A DNA stretch of 64,000 nucleotides from Bactrocera neohumeralis (taxonomy: Eukaryota > Arthropoda > Insecta > Diptera > Tephritidae), in contig NC_065921.1 in the NCBI RefSeq assembly GCF_024586455.1, positions 3,906,001 to 3,970,000 of the forward strand, read 5' to 3'. Made by a program: the position numbers and the translations under genes. The first letter of the stretch is position 1. Each line of letters opens with the position of its first letter. Positions 12,715 to 24,875 of the stretch are shown in pieces. The notes under the pieces are model-generated. The model was given only the letters and a program-made list of their open reading frames with translations, was not told the origin of the DNA and did no database searches.

Positions 12715-13330
12715 AGATTAAAAAAATTCGATTCTAGCAGAGATCTTATCTAAAACTGGCATAAAACGGATCCTAAAAACTATCATAAATCGACAAAGCG
12801 TTTTGATCCAATCAAAATTTGTTGAGCTTATATCAGTTCCCATGGTTCGGTGAAGGTATGAGTGCCGAGATGTTTCAAGCTCAGTCTTGCAAACGCAGGA
12901 CCATGAAGAAGCATATGTTGAGATGTTTCCACCTCTCTTTCTTAAATACAACTTTGATAATTGGCATCCGGCAGTATTTTTAGTCTTACCGCAAAGTCTA
13001 TTGGAAAATATCCAGTAAGAACCCCTTTGATTGCAGTCAGATGAGCTCTGCTAAGGGCAAATTGTTCAGTAGATCTCTTTTGTTCTACTCTAGAGTGGAA
13101 TGATCTCGCAGTCAAACAGAAGCTAGTCGTTAAACAGCGCCTGCTAAACGCAGCATAGGTCCAGTGCTTGGATGCCTGATGGCAACGGAGATCCAACTCG
13201 TTTCCACTTCTTTGTGAGCGGCGTAAGGGTGCGAGTGTAGACTTTTCGAGCATCTTCCACCAGACAAATACACTATAGAGTATAATTGGCTTGACGACGA
13301 TTTCATAAAGCCACAACACCACTTTCGGTG
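12715..13330 (-). mobile_element. Non-LTR retrotransposon 3' fragment
   Basis: On the minus strand 12,942-13,322 encodes WLYEIVVKPIILYSVFVWW, the segment at the end of the reverse transcriptase (usual form VKPILLYGxxVWW). It continues through a diverged RNase H region with LTAIKGVLTGYFPIDFAVRL. A second frame (12,718-12,951) carries a decayed Cys/His tail, ETSRHSYL. The frameshift between the two halves and the absence of the rest of the RT make it a dead fragment. Confidence 0.65.
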
Positions 13331-15457
13331 GTAGTTAATAACTCTTCCCTATAATTCATTTAAAGCAGTATAAGACAACCGGTGACTTCCTTACTCTATT
13401 CTCAATATTTGACCGGCATGAAAGCTTTATATCAAGAATAAGCTCAAGAATTTTTTCTTATCAATAAATGAGCATCAGAATGAGAAGATTTCTGGCAACT
13501 TAAACCATTTCAGTTGGTTTGGTTTGACCGCTAAGTCGCTTCTATCCCCCAGACTAAACTATGGAATCGCAGCTATACTTTTTCAAGGCTTTAAACACCG
13601 CCTTTGGCCACACATTGTTGAAGGCCATTTAAGCCCACTAGTATTTTTTATAAAAGTGCACATCTTATCATTTACTCGATCGAATTCAATTAAATTGGAT
13701 TCACAAAATTCTCGACATCTTCTATTTTTGCACTTCAAAAATATGTTTCATCGGACGATTTCCAATATAATGTTTATTATCATCAGCTTATTTGCTTTTA
13801 CAATACTTCAGGCACTAACAGAGGTATCGAAAATAAACCATAGATCATGCATGTTTGTAAAAACTCTGGATATTTATTTTCTAGTTTACTTAGGGTTGTG
13901 ATTGCTACACAGTTCCATCATTCATCTACTGAGTTCCATCCTGTGATAGACACCTACTTCGCAAGGCACTCGATAAAAAATGCATGAGAGTACCGCCGCA
14001 CGAAATGAAAATAAATATTGCATAAGTTCTGAATTTTTACAAGCTGCAAAGGCGCAAAAAATGCAAAACAATTACTCTTATTATGCCCATCAATTTATGC
14101 AAATGCCATGGCATAAGTCCATGCACAGCTCTAAAATCAATTTCATGTCTAATAAATGTCCATAAACCATCCTTCAAAAACTTTTCTACTGTGAAATTGA
14201 ATTTTCATATTTATTTACATGTTGCATGCAGCTTCCGCTTACAACAAACTAATTCAGGCACATGCAACAAACAGCACACATTCAGCCGAACAGGTGCACC
14301 ACGAACACAACACTCGAAGCAGAGGACTGCCTAATGCAGTGAGCCATTGAATATGTGTGAGATGCTCATGTGCATGTGTGTATGTGTGTGTAATAAATTG
14401 AAATTTTCTGCATATCATCTTTGCTGTTATGATGTCATAACTTATTTGCCCCACTAGCACAACAACCACTTACTGCAACGTGTACAACGTGCTCATGTAC
14501 TATTCAACGAGCAGTAATGCCGTTATATCAAAAATGTTGCAACAACTCGTATCGACGCACTTCAATTCGTAAGAAGTTGGCTGCTTGCAACTATTAGAAA
14601 ACTGCTGACGGAAATTGAATTCGGAACCTGCGATGGACCAACTCAGCCACCACTCGGCGACTAGGCGGCTGTGCAGTCTTCAGCACATGCACATATGCAA
14701 CTGCAAAACTTATTCACTTTGGTAAGTGGTGCCAGAGCCATGGTTTGCATCTTCTACGTAAGCCACCTTTTCAGTAGTTGCTGCGAGGCCGACTTCTGCC
14801 ACTCGGATCAAGCGCAGCGTAACGAAGTGTAAAAAGTCGTAGAAGAAACTTTCATCGCCGTCGCAGTCCAGCTGCCTTAGCTGCAAGCCTGTGTATGTGT
14901 GTGTGAGTACAGCTGAGCTGCTGCCATGTTGCCACATGTACATATGCTATGGATTAAAATTACTTTTTCCACTTTCCAACTTTTCCTTGCGATCCCTTGA
15001 AAGCTTCTACTTGACTTGGTGTTCCACTCATTTCCAGCGGAAGAGAATAAACTTCGACTTGTCACTGAGCGGGCGGTGGCTCTTACATATGGTACAAGTA
15101 AAAAATTAGCCAACACCAAAATGTAACTTAGCATTTTTACAGCAAATGTCCGAGTTGCATCATAATCGGGAAGTTAGTTTTGAGAAACTAAATATTTTCT
15201 TATTTAATTTTTGTGCACATCATTTCGTACTCCATCTTATAACCATAACCTAACGAATAACCGCCCAAAGTTTGTAACATCCAGAAAAAAAACTCGGACA
15301 GCCTAAAAAACATTCAGAGTGACGAACTGAGTTGATTTAGTCATGACCATCTGTTCGTGTACACCCGATCTCGTGCCGCAGCTTTTGAGATATCATCTCA
15401 TTTTTCCGTAAGGAGTTTCTCTATTATCGGAACCTTCGACATTGGACCACTGTAATA
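13331..15457. other. Unique non-coding DNA
   Basis: No gene recognised. A minus-strand open frame at 14,710-14,943 has a moderately protein-like stretch (FLHFVTLRLIRVAEVGL) but no splice sites or known domain, so it is not called. Confidence 0.45.
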
Positions 15458-16587
15458 TTGTGTAGTCGAAAAAGTCTTTTCGCAAATGTTTCGTCAATAG
15501 ATTAGGTTGCAGATACCAATCACATTGTGTCATACCATAAATTGTTGTAAAGGTGAGATTTTAAGCTTTATTTAACCAAAAACATTTAATTTGCGGAAGT
15601 TGAAAAAAAGTTACAGCTGTTCAAAAATGAGTGAAAATAATGAAAAGTGAAGAATGCCACGCAAACCACCAATGAAATTTGTAAAGTTTACGTAGATGAT
15701 GCTGTATCAGTTCGTGTAGCGCAACAACGGTTCGTTCGTTTCCGTTCTGGAAATGTCGATGTGATAAATACACCTCGCTCTGGTCGACCTATCGTGGAAA
15801 AAGTCGATGAAATTATGAAAAAGATTGACCAGAACCATCACATAAGCAGCCGTAACATCGCCAAGGAACCATTTAAAAAAGACTGGCTACAAAAAAAGCT
15901 CGATATTTGGGTACCACATGAATTGTCTGTGAAAAATTTAATAGACCGAATTAACATCTGCCATTCATTACTGAAACGAAATGAAATCGAACCATTTCTG
16001 TATCGAATGGTAACAGGAGACGAAAAATGGATCAAATGTGACAATAATGTGCCAAAAAATCATGGTCCAAGCGTGGTGAAGCTCAACAAATGGTCGCAAA
16101 TCCAGGATTGACGCCTCGAAAGTGATTGAGTGATTGGTGGGATTGGAAAGGAATCATCCACTATGAGTTGTTCCAGCCTGGCCGAACGATTGATTCTACA
16201 TTTTACTGTCTACAATTGATGAGATTGAAGCAACCAATTGAAAAAACCGGTCAGAACTGATCAACAGAAAGGGCTTCGTCTTCCATCAGGACAACGCTGG
16301 ACCACACACATCTTTGATGGCTCGCCAAAAACTGGGAAGCTTTGAACATCCACCATATAGCCCTGACCTTGCACTAAGGGACTACCATTTGTTTCGGTCA
16401 ATGCAGAACTCTCTTAATGGAGTAAAGCTGGCTTCAAGAGAAGCCTATGAAAATTACTTGTCGCAGTTTTTCGCCGAGAAACCAGAAAAGTTTTACACTG
16501 ATGGAATAATGTCTCTAGAGGAAAAATGACAAAAAGTTGTCGACCGAAATGGCGCACATTTTCATTAAAGACTTTTTGGACTACCCA
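15458..16587 (+). mobile_element. Mariner (cecropia/Hsmar1-like), near full length, inactive
   Basis: TA duplications flank the element (15,456-15,457 and 16,588-16,589). The left end reads TTGTGTAGTCGAAAAAGTC and the right end carries the complement GACTTTTTGGACTACCCA. The transposase starts at 15,627 (MSENNE) but stops at the eighth codon and resumes in another frame (ICKVYVDDAVSVRVAQQR). Recognisable blocks follow: PRSGRPIVEKVDEI, LDIWVPHELS, VTGDEKWI (first Asp), WWDWKGIIHYEL, FHQDNAGPHTS (second Asp) and PPYSPDLALRDYHLF (third Asp), the DD34D arrangement of mariner. At about 1.13 kb it is slightly short of the family's usual 1.3 kb. Frameshifts at several points make it inactive. Confidence 0.88.
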
Positions 16588-19216
16588 TATGTTATAAGTA
16601 TACCTGAGTCTCGGTGGAAACAATCCCTCACTTGTACAGCAGGCTAACCATCGTGAAATCCCATTTATTCAGAATGGACCGTATATGCAGACTATTAAAA
16701 TTTAACCGGAATAGGCTGTACGCAATAGAAGAAAAGAAGACTATAAAACGCAGTTTGTGCGGACATAAACCTGTGTATAGAAACATAATCGTGCTGATGA
16801 ACTTCTAATGATGAATGACTATAGAATGAGTTTATTAATTTGGCTTTTTATGTCTTGTTGGTGCCAAAATCTAAGTATTTTTAAATACTACGGGTGTACA
16901 GCTATAAGCCTTACAAAATCTTCGAATGGAGTTTTGGCTTATAATATTCACAGAACCCTTTACCTCGCAAATAGTTCATGCATAAGCCCGTAATATCTCT
17001 TTCATTACACCAGCGCTGTTGCTCTTGGCCGGCAAAGTTTAATCACACGTAGTCTCACCATCTCATTTTCCAAAAAGTTCACCAAACGACCATAAAACAC
17101 TTAACGATGGATCGAAATTAAACTGCGAAGCTGGTAAAAGACAATTTAATTTGGGTGCAACGGTCACTCCGCACTCCAAAAAAATTCTTTCAAATGAAAA
17201 ATATATTAAAAAATAAAATTTCCAAATGTAAACTTCAACTCACGTGTCCTCCTATAAGAAGAGCGAAGACTTGTGAAGCCTCCATTACTTTCATATGATT
17301 CTTTTCATTTCCATCGGCGAATGGTTTTAATTTTCTTTATTTATCAGCCAATCAATCAGCTCATTCAATCTCAGCGACATAAAGCTGCTGTCAGCAAGTC
17401 CAACGTCCTTATAAATATACTCACACACATGCAAGTACTTTTGTATTTGCACACATACACAAGCACATTTTTAAAGAACGAACTTTTACTCTTGCATTTC
17501 CGTAAGTTTCTCATACAGGTCTGAGTGCTGCAAGAACATACTTCCTGACATAATGCAATATGTGTGTATATTTGTATGTGAATATGTATATGTATTTGTA
17601 TAGGGTTTCTGCATATGTGCGCCTTGACAAGCAGCAGTAATTTACAGCGTGCGTACGTGTGTGTTCCAAGTGAGCGCTGCCGTTGCTTGGAGCGATGTAT
17701 GACACCCAGCGCCGTTTCAACTTTTGCAACAAGAAAAATTAAAAAAAAATCGGCAGCAAATTGAAAACGACAGACTAAGTTTGTCCCCTGCGAAAATCTC
17801 ACAGCTTTTCGGGCAATTCAACTATTAAAAGTACATGAAGGTAATTTCTGGTAGCTCTGCTTTCACCTTCAGATACTGCCACACTTTATTATTATTAGTT
17901 TTTCTCTCATTCCTCTTCGTCGTTTTTGTTTTGAAAAACTATCAGTTTGCTGCTTCCGACTGACCGTCCACCGTGTTCTTGTATATGTATGCATGTGTGT
18001 GTTTGCGTTTGTATGAGTGCACTTTGTTATTTCTCCCCAGCACTGACCTCTCCATTCAGGAAATGCGCCAAGTTTGACATTTTACTTTTTGACATCCGAA
18101 TTCGGTTCGGGATTAAAGTCTTGGTCCATTACTGCCAGTATACGTGTATGCGTATGTGTGTGGTGCGCTTTTGTGTTTGTTGTTGTGTGTGAACAAATAT
18201 TTTCATAAGATGCTCGAGGGTAGGCAAAGAGAAGTGCACTGAAGTGCAGCTCGAGCAAATAAAGTGAAATTTTGAAGTAAAATGAAAGCATTCGTTTGCT
18301 TCTGTGCAGTTTTCGATTTCTTAACCCACTAATAGACGTCGGACACTTTTGACACTTCACTCAAGATTAACACGTTTCGAAACGCAATGACTTAGTTTCC
18401 AGCTCATTTTTGCGACCTTTTTTACTATGTTTATCGTCCGGATGTTATCACCTCGAAAAAGCTTCAAACCCAATTTAAGATGATGTTCCTTTGAGGCGAC
18501 GATTGTCTGGGTAGAATAAGTTGACTGTTTAACAGTTACCCGAAAGACGGGACTTGAAACTATGGAGGAGCATTTAAAAAAAAAAAATTGTTATGTATCA
18601 ACTCTCGGACGTCACTCTCAATCATTTGTGAGTACCTCGGAGTTGAAAATATAATTCACCCGAATTCTCTGATTTTGGTTTTGCGAAACTTTCAAGAACC
18701 TATATTTGCTAAATAGGAAGTATGTCCGGTCAAATATCTATTTCAAATTTTAACTAGAGATCTAATTATAAATTTCTTAAGAGGCTATTTCGAACTTCAT
18801 TCTTTGTCATATTTTTCTGCAAGCTTAAGCGGTTAAATAACTGTACAACAAAGGAAGTCTTATTAAATATGCCCTTGTATTTTCTTCATTCATTATGAAA
18901 AAGATCTTTCTTTGCTGCCGCTCAAAGTGAAATATACTTAAATGTAGAATTGTTGTTGTTGCCACCATATTTTTTTATTCCGTTATCTGCATTTTTAAGT
19001 TTTTTTTCGTATTATTCAATTGCATTTTCTTTTTTGCAGTTGGTGTGGACAACTGATTGCGGTTTGGGGTCAGAGTTGCCAACTGCATGCAAATCAGTTA
19101 ACCGCGAAGAGAGGAGAATTTTTAAATTAAATTAGTTCGGGTAGTTTTAAATTAAATCAATTCGGTGGGAGGGAACAAAACTAAATGTGTGAAAGTTGAA
19201 TGCAGTAAGGCGGGGG
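16588..19216. other. Unique non-coding DNA
   Basis: No gene or element recognised. CA/TG-rich tracts occur near 17,425-17,465, 17,560-17,600, 17,985-18,015 and 18,155-18,190. Confidence 0.5.
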
Positions 19217-20458
19217 TTGTACATTGTGACAAAAAAGCACCCAGAAATTGTAATTTACAAGGTGCGGTCCAAAGTAAACAGGACTTAAAACAACAGAACA
19301 AATGGTTTTTTCGGCAAAATCAATTTATTTTATTGAAAATTCTCCTTCTGCTTCAGTACAGCTTTTTGCACGGTCAAAAAACCTTTCGAGAGTGTTTTAG
19401 CTCGTTGGCCGGTATGGCCGCCAGTATGCCGGCGCAAGCCTTTTGAATGACCTCTAAGTCTGCATAATGCTTTCCTTTCATGGAAAAATTAATTTTTCCG
19501 AAAAGGAAGAAGTCGCACGGTGCCATATCAGGTGAATACGGGTATACGGGGAGTTTTTAAAGGTTAAAATGTGATTTTTGGTCAAATAATCGTCCTTCGA
19601 ATGTAGGATTCTGAGTCGTCAGTCAATTTGTGCGAAACAAACCGTGCACATACTTTTCGTAAGCCCAAATGTTCGGTCAAAATGCGACAAATCGATGTTT
19701 TGGAGATGTTCAATTCCAATTCCAGAGCGCTAGATTCAAAAAGTTTTCTTTGGAACACACCTTGTATTCCCCGGATAAATGCTATTTCAAAACAAATTAT
19801 TTTGCTATGTTGGAAGAACTATCCTTAATTAATATGGCAAATATGAGCACGATCTGTTAACTAGCTTTTTTACAGCAGCTGCTTAAGTCGATAGACCACG
19901 TTAGTGCATCGCGATTATACAATGGATAAAATTTAACGATTTTTATGTCTACAATTTTATATTTCTAATCAAATTTCAAGTGCGGGCTCTTTGAGAATGT
20001 TGGAAGGGGCTTACAGTGATTCAGTTTTATCAAAAAGACGAGCTTAAAATTGGTACAAAGCCTTCAAAGGCAACCGAGAGAACGTTGAGGAAATGCTTCC
20101 TTCTGGATGATAATCGACCTTCTCCACTGATGAAAATATTAAAAAAGTGAAGGATTTGGTGCTTCAAAATTGTCCGGCAAGTGTTAAAAGGACGGCAGGA
20201 GAGCTCGACATCACTCGCGAGTCGGTTCGAATGATTTTGATGGATATTTTGAGTATGAAACGCGTTCTTGCTCGATTAAACAGGTTTCTTTGGGCTTGCT
20301 TGATCGTGCGAATTCCGATACCACATCCATGGAGCGCATTATAAGTACCCATGAAATATAGGTTTATGAGTTTGACAAGTCAACAATCATCAGAATGTAA
20401 CCCGTTTTCAGTCGATCGGTCACTGATATGATCGATTTGTGATAACATTTGTGAGTTA
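19217..20458 (+). mobile_element. Mariner family M3, deletion copy, interrupted by another mariner
   Basis: The left end (GTGACAAAAAAGCACCC, AGAAATTGTAATT) matches the start of the copy at 43,110, and the leader continues after the inserted element at 19,765 with AATATGAGCACGATCTG and CAGCTGCTTAAGTCG. The transposase part reads SLRMLEGAYSD, KAFKGNRENVEEML and, from 20,140, KVKDLVLQNCPASVKR, ELDITRESVRMILMDIL, SMKRVLARLN. After VYEFDKS the sequence jumps directly to a C-terminal segment (PVFSRS, from TRFQSIEE), skipping the catalytic core. The same jump occurs in the 43,110 copy. Confidence 0.65.
19258..19764 (-). mobile_element. Internally deleted mariner (family M4), 507 bp
   Basis: Inverted ends CAAGGTGCGGTCCAAAG (left) and CTTTGGAACACACCTTG (right) are each flanked by TA. 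On the minus strand it encodes an N-terminal HTH stretch (ISKTSICRILTEHLGLRKV, reading through a frame error). This is joined by deletion to the C-terminus, which reads FSMKGKHYADLEVIQKACA and ILAAIPANELKHS. It sits inside the leader of the M3 copy, whose sequence resumes at 19,765. Confidence 0.8.
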
Positions 20459-20460
20459 TA

Positions 20461-20641
20461 CAGGGTTTGTCCGGAAAGTAATAGGACTGATTTTCTTCCG
20501 CCGCAACTGTACTTCCGAGCTTGCGCGAACCGGTTGGTCACTTGCCTCCGAGCACTTGGAGAGTCACGACGAAAATTTTCGCGCGCTCGACTTGTTTCTG
20601 TGTAAATCGACTTAGTTCTATTACTTTCCGGACAAACCTTG
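20461..20641. mobile_element. 181-bp non-autonomous mariner (MITE of family M1)
   Basis: The left end CAGGGTTTGTCCGGAAAGTA and the right end TACTTTCCGGACAAACCTTG are inverted copies. TA lies at 20,459-20,460; the right flank is TGTA. The internal part keeps the leader of family M1 (TTCTTCCGCCGCAACTG, CACTTGGAGAGTCACGACG) and then goes directly to the right end, with no transposase. It lies immediately after the M3 copy. Confidence 0.85.
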
Positions 20642-23539
20642 TGTACGACCCCTTGTTTCTTCTGAAAAAATATTTCTTTATTTCTTGCAACTCTTCTCAA
20701 GCACTCTGTTCGCCGTTAACCACTGCGCTGGTTCGACGGCTCTTCATATAGTTGGGCTTACGTTACATAATATTCCAAAAAGTTTTCGATTAGTCCAGAT
20801 ATTTGACATATTGATCACATACCGCAATAACCACTTTCATATAACGGTGCGGATCAAAAGTCTCAAAAAGTTATCATGCTAACAGCTTACAAGTTAAACC
20901 ATTCTTAATGTTCCCTCCACTTTCTACTAAAGCTACAAACTTTCAAACAAAATTAATCACATTTCACTACTTGACTCCTGAAATTGCAAAATAACACGAG
21001 CTTCCACAAAGTCTCAATTTCATTTTGTAAATAATCGGACCGCAAACTGTCGGTAACCTCAAAACTTAAACTTTTTACATTCGAAATATTTTCATTACCG
21101 GCATTACTCGAAGAGCATGCGTAAGTAGCAAAAAGTGTACGCGAGACATTTGAAAGTACGAAGCAAAAGCACTCCTCTGCCGCTCGGCGAAAAGTTCTCA
21201 TGGCCGCGCTTATTGAGGCAGCCGAAAGTGTGGAATTTTAATCTAAGTTCCTTCCAAGCCATTCAACTCTAAAACACATTCACGAAATGCATTTACCGAA
21301 ATCACAAACTTTTTCGCATTCACCCAGTCAACTGCTCGAAACTATGAAGTCGCATCAAGCTATCAAGCAGCGCGCAACTAACTTTTCCATCACGCAGTCG
21401 TTGACTAATGTCACAACCACTCAGCGAGCACAGCGCTTCAACATGCTTTCCGCGCGCCTTCACTGAGCGGACGGCAGTGCGAGCGTGGCCGCGTGGAGCA
21501 GCAATGTTCGGAGGGACGGGTGGTCGTGGTGGAACAACTATTATGCAAATATCAAAAATAATTTCTTTTCAATTTCCTCAAAGTAAATAGCTGAAAGCAT
21601 AAATATCCAATTCTGCATTTCACTCGAAGGTTCATAGCTCCAGCTCCAGCGCTGGGCCGTGGCAGCAACTGGTAAGGTTTTGAGCTTTGAGCGCAGCATG
21701 TTGCAAACGGACACCGGCCATAATGCAGGCGCAGCTCAGCCGCGCCACCCCGGCTTATTACGCCGGAGCCGCAGGGGTATTCAATTCGACTTAAGCAACA
21801 ACAGCAATAAGCGATGTGAAAACAGTTGTGAAACGGCTGCAACGCAAATAATAAATTTGCATAATTCTGTACAAACAAGCAATTTGTAGTTATCCGCACA
21901 GGCACACACACATACACACATACACAAGTAACTGCATAATCGCGTCGCCATTCGCGTCCTTGGGCTGACAGTGGGCCCTCCCATCCGGCAGCAGCGCTTC
22001 GAAAATTTCGAGTGCATGTCGCACACTCTGCAATTGCACGGTGTGGCATGGCGTGTTGCAAGCCATTGTGATTACACTCGCCAAGTGGTACGTGCTGCTA
22101 ACCCGCGCGCCGCCAACTCCGCGGCGCACTTACCCATTGCCCGTGATGCTGTGATGTTGTCAGCCTTAAAATGTCATTTTCGTGCAAATTTTTGCTCAAA
22201 CAACAAACAAAAACAACAACAGCGACAAAGCTGCGTCCAATGCGAGTCGCTAATTCAATTACGAGATTACGAATTTTCCAAAAATTTTCAATAAATGTTG
22301 CACGCAAAGTCGTTACAACTATGTATTTATGTATGTGTGTCGCGGGGTAAATTGTTATTCGTTTGTCATTAAAAATCACGTCCGACATTTCAACATCAAA
22401 ATGCAAATTGCTCTTGAGGGAGCGAGCACAGCAGTCAAATGCATTTTGCTCGCTTGTCCGTGAGTTGTTGGTAAAAGTGTTGCAAATGAAATGTCGGAGC
22501 AAATATTTTGAAGCGCTTAGCAAATTTCCCGTTACGTTACGGGCATTAATTATCGAAACAAGACAAAATATTTGCCATAAACACAAAAAGCTGAAGTCCT
22601 GAAATCCACTTATTTTTTTTTAAATAAATTTAACTAATAAGATAGCACGAGCGCCATCTATTTTTTGATAATTTTCCGTAATCGAAGGTAGTCCCAGAGT
22701 TCCAAGAGCAATACAAATTTCAATAATTAGGTGCTTTCACAAGCTCTTCAATGTTCTGCAAAGCTAAAACTCTATATGAGCCTTGTTTCAAAAGAATGTT
22801 TATAAGAATAGGGATCACTTTCAGCAATGAATCAGCTCATATCTTATTGGAAATTCTTCCCGCATTCTTAAGCCTCCTAGGAACTAACAAACCAAAGCAG
22901 ACGTCGGTTTAAGACTTATATAATTTGGCAATTCCCTTCATCTCTTTTTGCTTAAACTGCCACAATGGACCAAAAATAAATTTCCATCAAATAAATGAGA
23001 GCCCAACTTGGAAAGTCCTTTCCAAGCCGCACTGAGTTCTATTATTATCAATTTTTATTGCTCTTTTAGAAAGTGGTAATCATTAACCTCCTCATCTAAA
23101 TCATGTTCACATAATACAAAGTCTACTAAAGAGTAATATAAATGGGGAAATTGGTCATAATCCTAAATTTAGAAAATCCTTTGCTATAAAATCATCAAGT
23201 TTAATTAAACTCATGCAAAATATGACCCGTTATTTATATTTTAGTAAGTCAAGCGCTTTTGTTTTGGACGCATGAGTTAATGTTAGCAGCTTAAATAAAT
23301 GTACAACCCAAAATTGTCTATTTAATCCCAGCAATCTAACGACCCTGCTGGAAATTCATGCGTGCGTTGTTTGATGGGTCATAGCAAAAGGTACCGAGAT
23401 AAGAAATAGGAAAAGTTGTAATTACATAACAGTGATACACACAATGATTCTAAGTGGCAGTGACGCGACTAGTCTAGACTTTTGAGTCACGATCAAGAAA
23501 TTTCTTTGGGATTGGAGAGGTCACCAAAAAAATATGCAT
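20642..23539. other. Unique non-coding DNA
   Basis: No gene recognised. From about 21,400 to 22,300 the DNA is GC-richer and has several open frames on both strands, none with a domain. Good-looking splice donors occur at 21,671 (+, CAACTG/GTAAGG) and near 22,137 (-, AATGG/GTAAGT), so an untranslated exon cannot be excluded. A tRNA-like A-box segment lies on the minus strand near 20,705-20,745. Confidence 0.4.
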
Positions 23540-23960
23540 CAGGTCTGGAAAATGGAAATTTCGGTGCAGAAGCTAGTTACAACCATTTCAATAAGCCAGG
23601 ATTGACTATTAGAAAGGATTTGCTGTGTGTTTTTGATGTGATTTCCTGGGAATCACCCACTATAAGCTATCTCCTTAAGACCAAACTCTTAATGCGAGAC
23701 TGTACTATAAACAAATTAATAATAGTCAAGAAGCGACAGCTTTAGCCAATAGGAGAGGAATTGTGTTCCTAAAGGACATGGTCAGGTCACTCACCGCCAG
23801 AAACTGCTTGACTCGGATATTTTTATGCATTGACCATATATTTTGGACCTAACACCATGTGCCTGTGTCATATTTTGATAGTAAAGTTTCGCTTGTAAAG
23901 AAGCTTGTGACAATCAACTGTCCCAGATTTTACTAATACAGACAAAGGTATAGAACAAAA
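23540..23960 (+). mobile_element. Decayed mariner (cecropia/Hsmar1-like) fragment
   Basis: In-frame pieces resemble the middle of mariner transposase. KPGLTIRKDLLCVF corresponds to KPGLTxKKVMLSVW, ISWESPTISYLL to the WDWKGxxYYELL region, and LANRRGIVFLKDMVRSLTAR to the block around the second Asp (usually VVFHQDNARPHTS). The catalytic HQD is changed to LKD. No terminal repeats found. Confidence 0.55.
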
Positions 23961-24055
23961 TGGTGTATATTAGACCTAAATCTTAAATCGACACTCCGTC
24001 ATAACGTCTATGTTGAACATAGGACATCCATGTTGTTGCATAATGTGGCATTATA

Positions 24056-24875
24056 CAGGCTTTGTCCGGAAAATAATAGGACTGATTTTCTTCCGTCGCG
24101 ACTGTACTTCGGAGCGTGCGCGCAGCGACTTGATTTGGTAGAGGGCGTTCCTAGCTAACGAACGAGCGGTGGAGTGGTCAGTTGTCTTCGAGCACCTGAA
24201 GAGTCAGGAGTCATTTCCGCGCGACGTGTTTCTGTGAGTGGTGCAAGCCAAAAATGCAGCGTTTGTTAGAGCAGAAGTACGCGATCAAATTCTGTGTGAA
24301 ACTCGGTAAATCTGCGACAGAGACCTTTAATATGATCAAGCAGGCTTACCCAGATGTTGCTTTGGCAAGAAGTGGTGTGATTCGGCGGCACTAGGCCTTT
24401 TTGGTGGGCTGGGAAGAGGTCGGTGATGAACGAGCAAATCTAAAGTAAAATCGATGCTCAATATCTTTTTTGACATCAAAGACATCGTCCACCATGAATT
24501 TGTTCCTCCTGGACAAATCGTCAGTGCCAAGTTTTACGTGGAAGTCCTCAAAAAACTCAAAGGAAGAGTCAATCGGGACCGAGAAGACATCGCAGCCGAT
24601 TGGAAGTTGCATTACGACAACGCCCCGGCTCACACTGCCTTTCTTGTGAACAGCTACCTAACCAGGCCCAGCATCCAACGCTTCCGCAGCTGCCCAGCCC
24701 AGATATGGCCCCAGGACTTTTTTGTTTCTTTGTGTGAAAAGCGGGGGTTGAAGCAGCATGCACCTCGGCTCTCATGGCTATTCCGGAGAATGCCTTCCGT
24801 GACGCCTTCAATGCTTGGAAATCGCGCTGGCAGTGCTGCATCAACGCACTCTTATTACTTTCCGGATAAACCCTG
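24056..24875 (+). mobile_element. Mariner family M1, truncated internally, 820 bp
   Basis: TA-flanked ends are inverted: CAGGCTTTGTCCGGAAAATA at the left and TTACTTTCCGGATAAACCCTG at the right. A transposase frame opens at 24,254 with MQRLLEQKYAIKFCVKLGK (HTH part) and stops at 24,393. After a deletion it continues with DIKDIVHHEFVPPGQ, KFYVEVLKKLKGRVNRDR and WKLHYDNAPAHTAFLVNSYL, which contains the second catalytic Asp. The part with the first Asp is missing and the 3' third is frame-shifted. It is the source type for the 181-bp derivative at 20,461. Confidence 0.85.

Noticed and set aside
21552..22061. 169-codon open frame (-) and overlapping frames to 22,586
   Set aside because: Long because the DNA is GC-richer here. 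Contains CVCVYVCVPV from a CA microsatellite; overlapping frames on both strands and no domain.
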